Assembly: GCA_036365515.1 (NCBI GenBank)
Contig: CM070873.1
Location: forward strand, 177,059,604-177,123,603
Direction of reading: 5' to 3'
DNA length: 64,000 bases
DNA from: Torymus aiolomorphi
Lineage: Eukaryota; Arthropoda; Insecta; Hymenoptera; Torymidae
Numbering within the stretch: position 1 is the stretch's first letter; each line of letters opens with the position of its first letter. Shown piece after piece: positions 44,164 to 56,180 of this stretch. Made by a program: the position numbers and the translations under genes. The notes under the pieces are model-generated. The model was not told where the DNA came from. It searched no databases and saw nothing but the letters and a program-made list of their open reading frames with translations.

Positions 44164-44541
44164 GTTTTTACTTACCTTTTATACTCCTATCCTAAAATAC
44201 CACCTAGTTTTCTTGCAGATAAAGTTTAATGTTATAGAGTTAAATTGTAAAGTTAAATTTTAAATCATGAAGTTCAATATTATATAAATTTTAAAAGTTC
44301 AAGTTATATTTTAAATTTTGAAATCATAGAGTTAAGTTTAAATCATAATTTTAAATTTTGAAATCATAGAGTTAAGTTTAAATAATAATTTTGAATTTTG
44401 AATATTGTGGCACCATGGGGCAGACACAACAAACCCCCACCACACCCAGGCGGGAGGGGGAGGGGATGTATAATACCCCCTCCACCAGGGTGTGGTGGTG
44501 GGGGTTTGTTGTGTCTGCCCCATGGTGCCACAAAAACTACT
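44164..44541 (-). repeat. Polinton right terminal inverted repeat with terminal hairpin
   Basis: Inverse copy of 25954-26220, with extra internal repeats and a longer GC-rich loop. The palindrome at about 44401-44535 again pairs GTGGCACCATGGGGCAGACA with its complement. It ends AACTACT, followed by CTCCTG at 44542-44547. Confidence 0.9.
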
Positions 44542-44547
44542 CTCCTG

Positions 44548-46313
44548 ACATAACCGTTTGCTCACTTTCCTCGGGCGCGGACGCAGAGACAGATGGCGAG
44601 GTTGATCTGTGTAGCGTTTCTTTTTTATTGCTATCCGCAGCTTGTGGTACAAGAGAGGCAGACGCCTCCTTATCTTCGACAAGGGACGCGCATTCCTGAA
44701 TCTCTTCGACCGCGGGGGCTACATTTCTTTTACGCGGCGCGAGAGCTTTAATGGATTGCTTATACTTTTTACTGGCTTGGTGGCCCGCACGCTTACGCGT
44801 GGCCATTGCATGAAAGGTGGGCGCGCTGTCCCCCTGCTGGCTTTGCCTGGGCCGGCTCTACTGTCTGTTCGCCAGCGACAGGATGGCGCCCCTCTCCCCC
44901 TATGCCGACTTGTGTAGCTACGCATACTTTCTCCGTAATCGGGTTGCGCGAAAGTGCGTCCGCGTTCAAATTTAATTCACCTTTCTTATAGAGTACGTCG
45001 AATTAATAGTCTAAAAGTTTTAAACGCCAACGCGTGACTCTAGATCCTGGATCATTATGATTATTCAACCAAACTAGCGGCCTGTGATCAGTAATTAAAG
45101 TGAGTTTATTCTCGTATAAGTAAGGTCTGAATTGCGTAATAGCGTACACGATTGCTAACGCTTCTTTTGAAAACGTACAATAATTCTTTTCTGCTTGATT
45201 CATCGCGCGCGACACACAGGCTATGGGACGATCTTTTCCAATTTCTCCTTGCAATAAAACTGCCTCGATCGCGTACCCGCTAGCGTCGGTAGTTACTAAA
45301 AACTTTTCTTCGAAATGCGGATGCACTAAAACTGGTGGTTCGCATAACTTATCACGGAGAGTCTTAAATGCCGTTTGCGCACTCTCGTCCCAAACAAAAA
45401 GTTGTTCTTTTCTAAGAAGGTCTGTTAAAGGCTTGGCTATCCGTGCAAAGCCATTAATAAATCGCCTATAATAACCAGCTAGCCCTAAAAATTGTTTAAT
45501 ATTTTTCTGATTTCTAGGCACTGGAAATTCTTTAACTGCTTTTAGTTTTTCCGGGTCCGGGCGTAAACCGTCGCTGCTAATTATATGTCCCAAATAATTA
45601 ATTTCCGGTTTAAGAAATTCACATTTTTCCGGTTGCAAAACTAAATTAGCATGGCGCAGTTTTTCAAATAATTTCTCGATTGTTTCTATGTGCTCGTTAA
45701 AAGTTTTAGAGTAGACGCAAATGTCATCAAAAAAATGAACCACGTTTTTCATACCGGCAATTACTTTAAGAACGAGTGACAAAAATACCGGTGCGCTTGT
45801 TTTTAATCCAAAAGGTGATCGAACAAAATGAAATAAACCGAGCTCACAAGAAAAAGATGTTTTTTCTCTGTCCTCTGCTTTAATTTTAATTTGATGATAA
45901 CCCGCGTATAAATCGAAAACTGAGAAAAATTTGGCATCATCGAGTTGATCCAAAATATCCGCTATGTTCGGAACCAGATGATTGTAATCAGGTATAATGG
46001 CGTTTAACTTTCTAAAGTCTACTACTACCCGAAATTTTTTCTTGCCGTCAGGTCCCGGTTTTTTGTCAACGCAGAACACCGGCGCCGAGTAGGCGCTTGT
46101 CGAAGGTTCGACGATGCCTTTCTCTAACATTTCTTTTACCTGCCTATTGATTTCTTCTTTTAAAATAGGTGGGTGTCTAAATTGTTTAATTCTAATTGGA
46201 ATATTCGTTGTTGTGGGTATCTCATGTTCAATTACATTAGTCGCGGGCATAGTATCTCCCGCTAAATAGAATCGATCCGAAAATTTCACAAGGAGTGACG
46301 CAATTTCGGCTAA
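44548..46313 (-). pseudogene. pol: Element B pol: reverse transcriptase, RNase H and linker to integrase
   Basis: Open from 46313 to 45003, then past a TAA into RNase H tail sequence (YKKGELNLNADALSRNP) to 44807. RT motifs: FRVVVDFRKLNAI, SVFDLYAGYHQIK and VHFFDDICVYS (catalytic), then FLGLAGYYRRFINGFA. RNase H: VTTDASGYAIEAVL and LITDHRPLVWL. Stops in frame lie near 46314 and 45003. From 44806 to 44548 a charged linker (RKRAGHQASKKYKQSIKALA) leads to the Polinton junction; integrase continues at 25947. Same order as element A. Confidence 0.9.
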
Positions 46314-48356
46314 TTAATTAGGTGACAAATGCTTAAGTCGTAAAAGCTATCTTAATTTAGTCACCCTCTTATTTCCTAAAAGGAAAACCGTGTCTGACAT
46401 GCACATAATTTGATGGTCGCGTGGCTCCCCTATTTTATAGCTCCGCCTTTCTACCCTAGTCTGGTTACCTAAGTGCGGAGGGTGCGGCCTATGCTTCCAT
46501 ACTGACCAGACTACTCCATTTATATTTCTTTTAATTTCATGCAGCAATTGTCGTAAAACACATAACATGTCAGAAGTCACCTCGTTGTTAGTCACGCGAT
46601 ACTCTCTCATTTTCTTAAAAATAGGTATGACAGTGCAACAAATAGCAGACAAAGCGTTAGCGTATAAGCGTAATAACGAAGCGCATCTCGAATTTTGCAA
46701 GTAAGCTAGCTTTCCAAGCTTGACCTGTAGCCCCTCAATAAGGTGCGCCAGCTGAAAATCCTCTCGAACTAAAGCGTAAGACAATGCGCTGGTTAATTTA
46801 TTATTTCTGCCCTTCTCAATATTGTCGCACAACGACAAGTTTTGGTTCTTTAACAAATTACTAATTTTGCTAAAACTATTTCTTTTAATCTTAGTTCTTT
46901 TATAAATTTCATGTTTGTATTTAATACACGTAAAAGCCCTTATTTTATTACAAACAAAATTTACTTTTCTTATATTTTTATTCAATGCAACTTTCGCTTT
47001 ACAATCTGTTATATTCAGACTAACACTTTTCCCTTGAGTGCTGAAACTCATACTATTTTTACAAGTTAAAATTTCCAAATTTTTCTTATTTTCTACCACA
47101 ATACATTTATTAACTTTACTTTCAAATTTAGCCAAATTTTTTACAAGAAGATCTTCACTAACTCTATTTTCCCAATTTTTATGTAACAAATCCAAATACT
47201 GTTGAGGTACGCTATCTTTTAACGTTTCCTCTCTAAGTAAACTATTTCCAAATATAATTCTGTTAACTTTTTCTTTCAAACTTTTATTTTTACTAAGCTT
47301 AGTTCTCAAATTTTGCTTTTTAGCTATTTTAACTAACCGGTTTTTAGTTTCACAATGCTTAACTTTCAAATCTTTATTTTTATCAATTTTTAAGTTTAAG
47401 CTTTTATTTTCACAAATTTCATTTTTCAATTCTCTAGTTTTTTCAAATTTCAAATTCAAATTTTTGTTTTTACAAATTTTATTTCTCAAATGGCTAGCTT
47501 CTTCAAAGTTCAAATTCAAATTTTTGCTTTTACCAATTTTATTTTCCGAATCACTAGTTTTTTCAAAGTTCAAATTCAAAATTTTGCTTTCACAATTTTT
47601 ACTTTCCAAATCAATAGTTTTTTCAAATTTCAAATTCAAATTTTCATTTTCATCAATTCTATTTTTTAAATCAATTTTCTCCAAGACGTGCACGGTACAA
47701 ATTTCAAATGGGGCAATACTTTTAAGCGAAGAAAGACAAACATCTGAAATAACTCTCTCATGCAAAGCAGGTAAATCGCTATAAACGTTCCGAGTGCTAC
47801 ACTCGCCTAAAACAACACTGGATTTGTCCGACCGAGTAGTTGCAACGGGATTTTTCGCGTGTCCGCGTCCGGAATTGCGCTCATCCCCCCACATCGTACC
47901 CTGCATTACTTCTTTATGTCGTTCGGCTCGTGCCAAACTTACACTCTCTTTGTTTATTGGCCGCGCGATATCTACACTACTAGTGCACCGTAAACTGATT
48001 ATGTGAGAAGCGATTTCCAAAAAATTTTCTTCATAATTAATGTTTGCCCCGTATTTTCTTAACATTTCGCTGCCGATTAACCCGTCCTCTTCAATAGGAA
48101 AATCGTCAGGAACCAAATGAAAATACAATGTTAAATTGCGGAAAATCAAGGGTATTTTCCCGCGCGAGTTAATCGATTCCTTAGTAATACCTTTAAGTTC
48201 AAGAATTTCGTTTTCAAAAACAATGGCTTTACTAGGTTTTTTACTAATTTTAAGCAAAGACGGGCCTGCTCCCGTATCTAACATTAATTTGAGCGATACC
48301 TGATAATTTTCAAATGGCATTTCTATTACAGGTGATTTACTATTTATACTCAACAA
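46314..48356 (-). CDS. pol: Element B pol: aspartic protease and repeat-bearing linker
   Basis: An open frame of about 670 codons in the same frame as RT, ended by TAG at 46347-46349. Protease: LKLMLDTGAGPSLL near the start and EEDGLIGSEMLRKYG. The linker of some 500 residues contains about five tandem copies of a 20-21-residue unit of the form NLNLKFEKTxDLENKICE (about 47400-47660), then Lys-rich sequence. The unit is unrelated to element A's decapeptide although the location is the same. Confidence 0.8.
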
Positions 48357-48806
48357 AATGGACTTTCGCGCAAATTTTAATTCTGATTTGTGTTTGATTG
48401 GTGTGGGCGCGTGCTTTCTGATTGCCCCCAGGTCGCGCCCTGTGCCGCGGGGCTATTCGCATTTCCCGCTTCACGTTGTAATTTTTCTCTATTCTTTCTT
48501 CCCAATACCTGGCATTCATTCTTCCAGTGTCCCTCTTTTGTACAATAATTGCAAAGTTTAACAAAATTATTGATTTGATTCGATTGTGCCACTGCGGGAC
48601 TGTGCGATCCCGGACTATATTGATTTTGTGAAATTGGGGCGTGGCCGGCCGCGCGCTAGCCAATGGGTTCGCGGCTGGCGCCGAGACGTGCGCCTGCGTA
48701 GCTACGGGCTGCGTCCATATAGTCGGCTGTATCGCCGATTGCTGTGTATCCGGGGGTAATAATGATTTTAACGTCCAACAGTTTTTCTCGATTTGATTTC
48801 TTTTGC
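48357..48806 (-). pseudogene. gag: Element B gag, C-terminal part
   Basis: Continues gag beyond the element C insertion. It opens with the rest of the first zinc knuckle (GKRNQIEKNCW, with Gln at the usual His). A frame change occurs near 48615-48640, and a second knuckle follows, CNYCTKEGHWKNEC, with a basic tail rich in Gln, Asn and Ser. It overlaps the protease frame at 48357. Confidence 0.8.
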
Positions 48807-48810
48807 CACA

Positions 48811-50328
48811 TGTTACGTAGTGATTGACTATTTCCTTACCAAAGAGCTAACCTTACGTATTAGTCTCTTTATCAACCACTTCGGCAGTAACTCCTCTCCT
48901 CCGCTGTGCTCTTATCTCGAACAGGGGGGTATATACCCGCGGAATGCAACAACCAACGCAGACTCTCCGACACACAATACCCTCGATGTCCCAAATTACC
49001 GCGATCTTCCAGCTGAAAACGTACAGGAAAAGGGTGAGGAAATGGACACGCACATAAGGTTAATTCAACACTCGCTAGTGAAACTATAATAAGCAATTAA
49101 CTGCAGGTTTATTTAAGTTCAAAACGCCGCAGGTAGTATTACAGTTAGGACTGGACCTGTCCCAATTCCTCTCCCCCTGGAATGACTGCAGCACCTGTAA
49201 TACAACATGTTGGTTCCTCAGTACTTGACCCACTAGACCTCCCGATTGAACTCAACCCCTTCTGACTCAACCCTCCGTACCCTCGACCCTGGACGCCACC
49301 TTCCTCTACCACAACCTCCTATAACACAACTACTCACTCACGCTCGCGTCACTGTCTGTACTCACTAGGTCAATGGACTGACTTCTTTCACTTCGCTACT
49401 AATACTTTTCGGATCTCTTCCAAATTCCACAGGTTGCAGTGCTGGACGAAATCAGAGAGAGCGACCGCTCCGTTACCATCCAGCTCATCACCTCGGTCGC
49501 GTCCTTTTTCTGCATCGTGTCTGATTCCCATTGGCCCTTTTCCCCCTTCTAGGACCCATCACTGCCTTTTCCATGACTCGCATGTTATTAGAGCAATAAT
49601 AGGTTCTAACCGAAGCATGCGTACTTAATTTTGTGCGCGCGCATCCGTAAGTCTCGACCCCTGACCCCCACCGTGCATGTGTGACTCGATTCAACCGCAA
49701 ATTCCCTTCTATTACCCTTAATGACCCTATCTATATGCGCACTGCTCCTGACTGTCCTGAATGCGGTCACTAACGCGCGACTACGCGGATAGACTTGTAA
49801 GTGAGCGCACTATACGAACGCGCTCACTTGTCGGCACTCTCCTCCCTCTATATGACTCCCGTGGCCCCCAATTCCTCTCTCCCTTTTCTCTGTCGGATGC
49901 GCGGACACGGCGATAACTGGGCTCTCCTACTCTAGCTGGCTCACGCTCCCACTCTCTCTCTCCTGCGCGCGCGCCGGTGCGCGAGCTCACTTCTCACCGA
50001 ACGTGCTTGTGTTCGATTCGCGCTCTCGCGTCTCTCGGCCCGCGCCACTTTCTCCCTCTGAAACGTGTGCTCTCGCTGCCGTTCCCCCGTGTACGCGTGG
50101 TTCCCGGTGCCCGCGCTCGCTCTCGTTCGCTCTCGCTCCGTTCTCTCGTACCTTCAGTCTAAGCTCTCCTTACTGCTCGACCCGGGCGTGTCAGTGTACG
50201 TGTGTGTGTGAGTGCGTGCGCCGCCTACTCGGTATCATCAACACTGAGCTGTCACTATGGCAGCTGTAGCAAACGGCTGCTCGTGTGCTGCTGGTACTGA
50301 GGATGCTCTTACTTATGACTCTGTCAAA
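48811..50328 (-). repeat. Element C 3' LTR
   Basis: Starts TGTTACGTAG on the plus strand and matches 58890-60407. CT-rich with many CTCTCTC and CGCGC runs; no gene. The inner end reads TCAAAA where the other copy reads TCACA, so one base has changed. A purine tract (GTGGGGGGGT on the minus strand, about 50331-50341) lies inside it. Confidence 0.9.
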
Positions 50329-50430
50329 ATACCCCCCCACTAAGACATTGATTATCCTGTAATCATTGGCTTACTCGACCCCCTAACCGCACTCTCTCTC
50401 TCTCGTAGTAAATATCAGTGTACTTGCAGC

Positions 50431-51964
50431 TTATTTCTGGGCCAGGTATGTCCGAAGTAGCGTCTCTTGGAGATCCTCTGGGAGATGCTGAATGGTTGCG
50501 AAGTAGTCCGTGAGACCCATTCGCGGTGCCGGTGGTTTCACCGGGGTGTCTTCCGGGGCATCCCTTCTCGTTCCTTCCGGCATCGGTGGCGGGGCCTCGG
50601 TGTCGGCTTGGGCGATCGGCGGGGCTATGCCGGGGGCTCCAAAACCCTCCCTTGGTTGCCCAGACGATCGGAAACGAACGCCGTGGCGCGCTGCTCTCCC
50701 TTGTTCCCGAAGGTACTCCAGGTGGGCCTCCCCGCACCGCGGACACGCTCTCAGCGTGGTCCCCCGGCGGCCGCAGTTATAACAGAACAGGCTGGGGGGC
50801 ACGCGGTAATTAAGCCTCGTGTGGGCCCCCTTCCTAGAGTTAAAACACGCACCGCGGGGAGGATCGCGTCCATCGCGCGGTACGGGTCGGAGCCCCCCGA
50901 ACAGAGCTCCGCGGGTGGGACACCCACTTACGTCCGGGAACCGGTCCGGTGACCTTCTTGGCTGCTCTGGTGGCACTCTGCGACCCAATCGCCCGAATAC
51001 GGAACGGACTTCCGCGTGGGGTGTTACTTCCGCCACATCCACCGACGTTTCCTCGGGGTTGGAGTGCTGCAGCTGTCTCCTCGCCGTCTCCCACAGCCCG
51101 GGTTGCCTCGTCGACTTCTCTCTCGGTTGATGGGCTATTGGTGGGAGGCGATCCGGTGCTGGGCGCTCGGGGCGATGTCCTTGTACTCCCCTCCCCTCGG
51201 CATCGGGGATTGAAGCATGGGAGCCGTCCTCTTGTCCGAGGCCACTGGGCTGGGTTTTGGAGGAGGCGCGGAGCAGGTTCGTCGTCGTCCCACTCTTGCC
51301 CTTCCTCCGACAATGGTTCGGTGGCTGCGAACGGTAGTCGTACGAATTTTTCCTCACTCTCCATCCGCTCTCGAACATGGCGAGGAACCCCCCGACTCGA
51401 CCCCGGAATGCACACGACCCCAACTGGGGAGGGAGAAGGAGAATCCTGTTGGGTTACCCGATCGTGCGGCGGTGGTGGTTTTGCCGGCTGGTCACTTTGC
51501 AACAACCATCGATGCAACTCCTCCACCGCCTGCTCGCTATGAGTTTCCCCCCAGCACTCCCTTTCTTCCCTAGCCCCACTCGACCCCTCGAAATCTAGCA
51601 GAGCCTCTACTATGGAACCCTCCTCACCTGTTGCCAGCCTCTTAACCCCTCGCGGCGGTGATGAAGGAGCCACTATGGGTGCATTGGTGGTAGGAACCAG
51701 CACTGAGGACGCTGGTTCGGCCTGAGGATTGTAAATGCCGGTGGTGGCTGCCGCGGGCACTAGGGGGGTCCGTTTTGGGCACCTTGGGGCCTTAGCCATG
51801 GCCACACTCCATTTCTCATCTGGCCCCATGTCGGCTAGCAGCATCTCCTCTAGCCAGCCGGCGTGGCTGCCGGTCTCCATCGGTGACCGCAGTGGTGAAA
51901 GGCTTAACGCCGGGCTGGAGGGTCCAGCTGCCGACGAAGACCTACTTCCTATCATTCTCGACAT
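50431..51964 (-). pseudogene. Element C third ORF with zinc-binding motif, frameshifted
   Basis: Between pol and the 3' LTR, where env would be. The ATG at 51964 begins a Ser/Pro-rich protein (MSRMIGSRSSSAAGPSSP). Its frame and a second open frame (51423-50431) overlap, and the real product probably shifts between about 51200 and 50950. The second part ends with FCYNCGRRGTTLRACPRCGE, close to a CCHC knuckle with an added Cys pair and similar to the third motif of this element's Gag (CQGCGKDGVTLKDCPNC), then MGLTDYFATIQHLPEDLQET. No signal peptide or membrane segment was seen, so it is not an env. It may be a nucleic-acid-binding accessory protein. Confidence 0.55.
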
Positions 51965-52106
51965 TCTAGAATAAGAAATTGTATTAGTGCAACCCCCTCT
52001 TCACTTTCTGCCCCCCCCCCATTTTCTTCAGACAATACAAATACGAAACAACATAAACAATATAAACACTTACTTGCACCATGGTAGTACCCTTCCTCCC
52101 CAGTAG
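51965..52106. other. Spacer between pol and third ORF of element C
   Basis: Short AT-richer spacer with a C10 run near 52010-52020. No feature of note. Confidence 0.5.
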
Positions 52107-55100
52107 TTAATCCCCCTTCCTAATCACTCGACCCTCTCGATACTTCTTTAGTTCTTGTACGTGTACCTTAGGGTTCCTTCGCCCACTTTCCATGTTTAAT
52201 ATATATACGTTTGGGGCCTTAACCTCAACGATTTCGTAGGGGCCCTCCCAGTCTGGTGCGAGTTTCGCGGAGAACTTTTGGGCACTACTCGACAGGGTAT
52301 GGGTTTTGCGCATTACCCTATCCCCGACCTGGAAGCGAACCTCCTTGCGGCCTTTATTGTAATAATTGGCTTGTTGCTGGTGTGCTTGTTCTACATTTCT
52401 TATCACCAAATCCCGCAATGCGTCCAGTCTTTTGACTCGATCAGCCCATATCTCCGCTGTTATCGAGAATTTCGGGCCCTTCTTTTCGACCTCTCTCCGT
52501 AGGCTCTTTACCGGGGCCGGATGGCGACCGTAGTTGAGGAATGCTGGTGATACTCGTGTACTCGATTGGGATGCGGTATTCATAGCATGTCTTAGCTCAT
52601 GCAAGTGCTGGTCCCAACTCTGGTGGTCAGATTTAACGAAGGTAGCGATCATCGTTTTTAGCGTGCGATTGCTTCTCTCTACTGGATTGGCTTGGGGGTG
52701 ATATGGAGGTGTGGTTACCCTCGTCACTCCGTACACCTCTAGGATCCTCCCCAGGTCCTTATTATCAAATTCCTTGCCATTATCCGTGAGTAGATAGTCT
52801 GGGGCCCCCGAGCGAAACAAGACCAATTCCTCGAATGCTTTGGCTACACTTCTACGAGTAGCGGACCGCAACGGTCTCAATTCGACCCACCGTGTAAATA
52901 AGTCCTGGAATACTACTACATACTTGTACTGGCCCTTGCTTTGGGGAAATTCCATTAGGTCTGACGCGACAACTGCCCACGAGCGCTCGACGACTCGACC
53001 CCCCATTAACCCTTTTGGTGCTGTTTGATCAACTTTGTACCTTTGACAAGCATCGCACGCTTGCACGAACTGATAAACATCGTGCCAGACTCCAGGCCAG
53101 TAGTACTCTTGCGCAACCCTCTCATATGTTTTCTCAATTCCCAGATGGCCAGATGTCGCCTCGCAATGAGCGTCTGTAAGGACGCGATCTCGATATTCTG
53201 CCGGTACTACTAATTTCCAAGAGTCCTCCTCGCCCATGACCGGGCCGATGATGGGGTCGTGCCTTCGCTTATAAATTAGTCCATCGTCTACCCTCCATGA
53301 TTTATATTTGACTGGGCTCGTTTGGATTTCATCAATCCTCTTAAGGTACCAGGGGTCTGTCACCTCCTCGAACGCTGCAATTTCGGCTTCTTCCGCTTCT
53401 TCTTCCCGAATCCTTGATAATGCATCGGGTACTCTGTGCATAGCTTCCTTTCGGTGCTCAATCCTCACATCCCATTGCTGGAGCTCGAGTGCCCAGTGCG
53501 ACAATCGTCCTGTGGGTTCTTTGAGGTTTTGTAGCCATCGTAGTGCACTATGGTCGGTGATCGCCTTGAATTTGTAACCCTCTAGGGACGGTCGTAGCTT
53601 TTTTATGGACCATACCAGTGCAAGGCATTTCTTTTCTGTAGTAGAATAGTTTTTCTCGGCACCGGACAGTACTCGATGGATATACACTATTGGGTGTTCA
53701 CCATCGTCGAATTCTTGGGATAATACCGCCCCGATTGCGTCATTGCTGGCATCACATTGGACTGTGAACTCTCGAGTGAAATCCGGCCTTGCTAATACGG
53801 GGGTCCTTGTAAGGGCAAGTTTCAGCCTCTCGAACGCTTCTTGCTGTTCGGCACTCCACCGCCAAGCTTGAGTCTTCTTTATCAATTTCAACAATGGTAG
53901 CTTAATCTCGCTTGCTTTCTCAATAAATCTCGAGTACCAACCCACCATTCCTAGAAATCGCCTTAACTGGCCTCTTTGTCTTAGGAACCGGATATTGTAG
54001 GATTGGCTCGACCCTTTCCGTGTCTGGACGTAGCCCATCTCGATATAATAAGTACCCCAGATACCGAGCTCTCGAACACCCGAACTCACACTTCTTCTAG
54101 TTGACCGTAAGTTGAGCATCTCGAATTTTCGTAAGAACTATCTCTAGCCATTTTTGGTGCTCCTCGAATGAATCCGTGGCAATGATGATGTCGTCAAGGT
54201 AGCCAAATACGTGTGGTTCCATTTCCGGGCCAAAAAGTGCGTCTATCAGCTGTTGGAACGTTGCTGCTGCATTCGTTAATCTGAATGGCATTCACTTGAA
54301 CTGCCATAAACGCGAGCTGGGGACCGCGAAGGCTGTATATTGCCTGCTCTCTTCATCTAACTCGACTTGGAAGTATGCATTCTTGAGGTCGATTTTGGAG
54401 ATGTATCTTGCCCGTCGTAACTTATCCAAAATTCCATCCATATTTGGTATCGGGTAAGAGTCTTTCTTGCTCCGAGCATTTAAGTCTCGGAAGTCGATAC
54501 AGAAGCGGAATTTTCCATCTGACTTTTTCTGTATCACCGGTGCATGACACCACGCGCTTGCTGACCTCTCGATTATGCCTGCTCGGTGCATCTCTCGGAC
54601 GGCTTCTTGGGCTACTGACCACATTGCTGGTGATCGGCGTCTCGGCGCATAGCGAATGGGAGTGTAGTCGGTCAGCTCAATGTGATGTTCGGTTAGATGG
54701 GTAGTTGGGAGATAGTCTGTCGTTGGCTTATGGACCAACCTATCCACGATCTCCTTAATACGTTCGGCTTCACTTGGCGTTAGCTCCGTTAAGCCAGCAC
54801 ACTCGGCCATTATGGCCGGGGTGGAGTCGTCGATGTTTGTTGCAAAAGGATGCCACTCCCCTTTACCTCCACACTTCCATCGCTTGGCTCGAAGTTGCAA
54901 TGATAAGTCCCACTCGACCCCGAAATCCATGCCCAATATGATATCATGATTGATTTCCTCGACTGCTCGGAACTCTAGCAACCCTAAGTGGCCATCGACA
55001 TCGAATGAGATTCGTAGGTTACCCTGAATTTTCATCGGGAGTCCAGACACTCCCCTCACTTGGCCACTCGATTGTTTCAATCGGTCTCGGTATTTGTTCA

Positions 55101-55236
55101 AAATTCGTGGACCACCTAATGATATTGTGGCCCCAGGGTCCAATAATGCAAGGTAAGATCCTTTCCAATCGTTACCCGGATGAAATTTCTGTTGTCTAAG
55201 GTAGCTGCTTCCACAACATCCTCGACCCCTACCCAC
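52107..55236 (-). pseudogene. pol: Element C pol: protease, reverse transcriptase, RNase H, integrase
   Basis: Protease SYLALLDPGATISLGG has Pro at the residue after the catalytic Asp, where Ser or Thr is usual. RT: FRFCIDFRDLNARSKKD, KIDLKNAYFQVEL and HVFGYLDDIIIA (YLDD). In-frame stops at 54292-54294, and a frame change between about 54120 and 54060. RNase H: FTVQCDASNDAIGAVL and AITDHSALRWLQ. Integrase: HCEATSGHLG ... CDACQRYK zinc domain, DDE in VASDLMEFP, LTDNGKEF and ANPVERSNRTLK, then the GPY-type DWEGPYEIVEV. Ends at 52107. The closest lineage by motif style is a non-errantiviral insect Gypsy group. Confidence 0.9.
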
Positions 55237-56180
55237 TCTCGCAGCTTCACGCTATTCTCTGGAATAGTGTCTTCCCCCATACTTAGTCTATTGCTACCCC
55301 CACTCGGCCCCAACAGCCCCCCTGCCGATCTCTGAGATGCTTGATCGTCCTTACTTAAAGGCTCTATTGTCGTGACCTCTGGTTCTGTTGTTTTCCCCAA
55401 CATGATGTCAACGGCTTCTTGGATTTGTGGTAGTATGGTATGGTCCTCCTCTTCTTCTAGGTTTGGTGGTGTCCCATCTTCCATTGATAACTCTAACACC
55501 AGCTCGTTGTGTTCGTCGTTTTCACTCTCTCCTTCAGGTCCACTGTCCTCTTCGCTGCTTGACGGTAACCAGCTGATCCGCTTTTTCCTCCCCCCTGGTG
55601 AATTAGCAACTGACCGTTGTCCCTCCTCTTCATGATCGGTTGCCTTTACTACCTGTTCATCCACTTCCTTCTCGTTCCTCAGAACCGTAACACAAGGTTC
55701 TTTCACTTCTACTGCTCGAGCCGTAACACAAGGCTCCCACGACACCGTTGCCCGCGGTTTCTCTTCAAACTCTACTCGAGCCGTACCACAAGGCTCACTC
55801 GAAATCGTTACACAAGGTTTCTTAGCACACTCTGCTCGAGCCGTACCACAAGGCTCTTTCGAAACCGTTACACAACGTTTCTTATCACACTCTACTCGAG
55901 CCGAAACACGAGGCTCTTTCGAAATCGTTACATAAGGTTTCTTATCACACTCTACTCGAGCCGAAACACAAGGCTCTTTCGAAACCGTTACACAAGGTTT
56001 CTTATCACACTCTACTCGAGCCGTAACGCAAGGCTCACTCGGGAAAGGTATATGAACACGAATTTCCCCCCACTCGATCCCGACTCCACTTTGTTCATGT
56101 TCAACTTCACTTCTTTCTCTACGCTTTGGGTTCCCATTATTCCTGCGCAGGACGCATGGGACTCTACTGCGTCCTGGCAA
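55116..56180 (-). CDS. pol: Element C pol N-terminal region with 20-residue tandem repeats
   Basis: Overlaps the end of gag by 17 bases and leads to the protease. From about 55730 to 56040 it holds five to six copies of a 60-bp unit coding variants of EPCVSARVECDKKPCVTVSK. A charged, disordered region follows (WLPSSSEEDSGPEGESEND). It shares no sequence with the linker repeats of A or B. The frame moves to that of protease in 55116-55236. Confidence 0.75.
   Translation of the reverse strand: MPGRSRVPCVLRRNNGNPKRRERSEVEHEQSGVGIEWGEIRVHIPFPSEPCVTARVECDKKPCVTVSKEPCVSARVECDKKPYVTISKEPRVSARVECDKKRCVTVSKEPCGTARAECAKKPCVTISSEPCGTARVEFEEKPRATVSWEPCVTARAVEVKEPCVTVLRNEKEVDEQVVKATDHEEEGQRSVANSPGGRKKRISWLPSSSEEDSGPEGESENDEHNELVLELSMEDGTPPNLEEEEDHTILPQIQEAVDIMLGKTTEPEVTTIEPLSKDDQASQRSAGGLLGPSGGSNRLSMGEDTIPENSVKLREWVGVEDVVEAATLDNRNFIRVTIGKDLTLHYWTLGPQYH

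Noticed and set aside
49434..50269. Ser/Pro/Arg-rich ORFs in the element C LTRs
   Set aside because: CT- and CG-rich low-complexity LTR sequence; both LTR copies show the same chance frames.
50467..51598. Long plus-strand ORFs opposite the third ORF of element C
   Set aside because: GC-rich antisense shadows; the minus-strand frames carry the zinc motif and lie in the element's coding direction.
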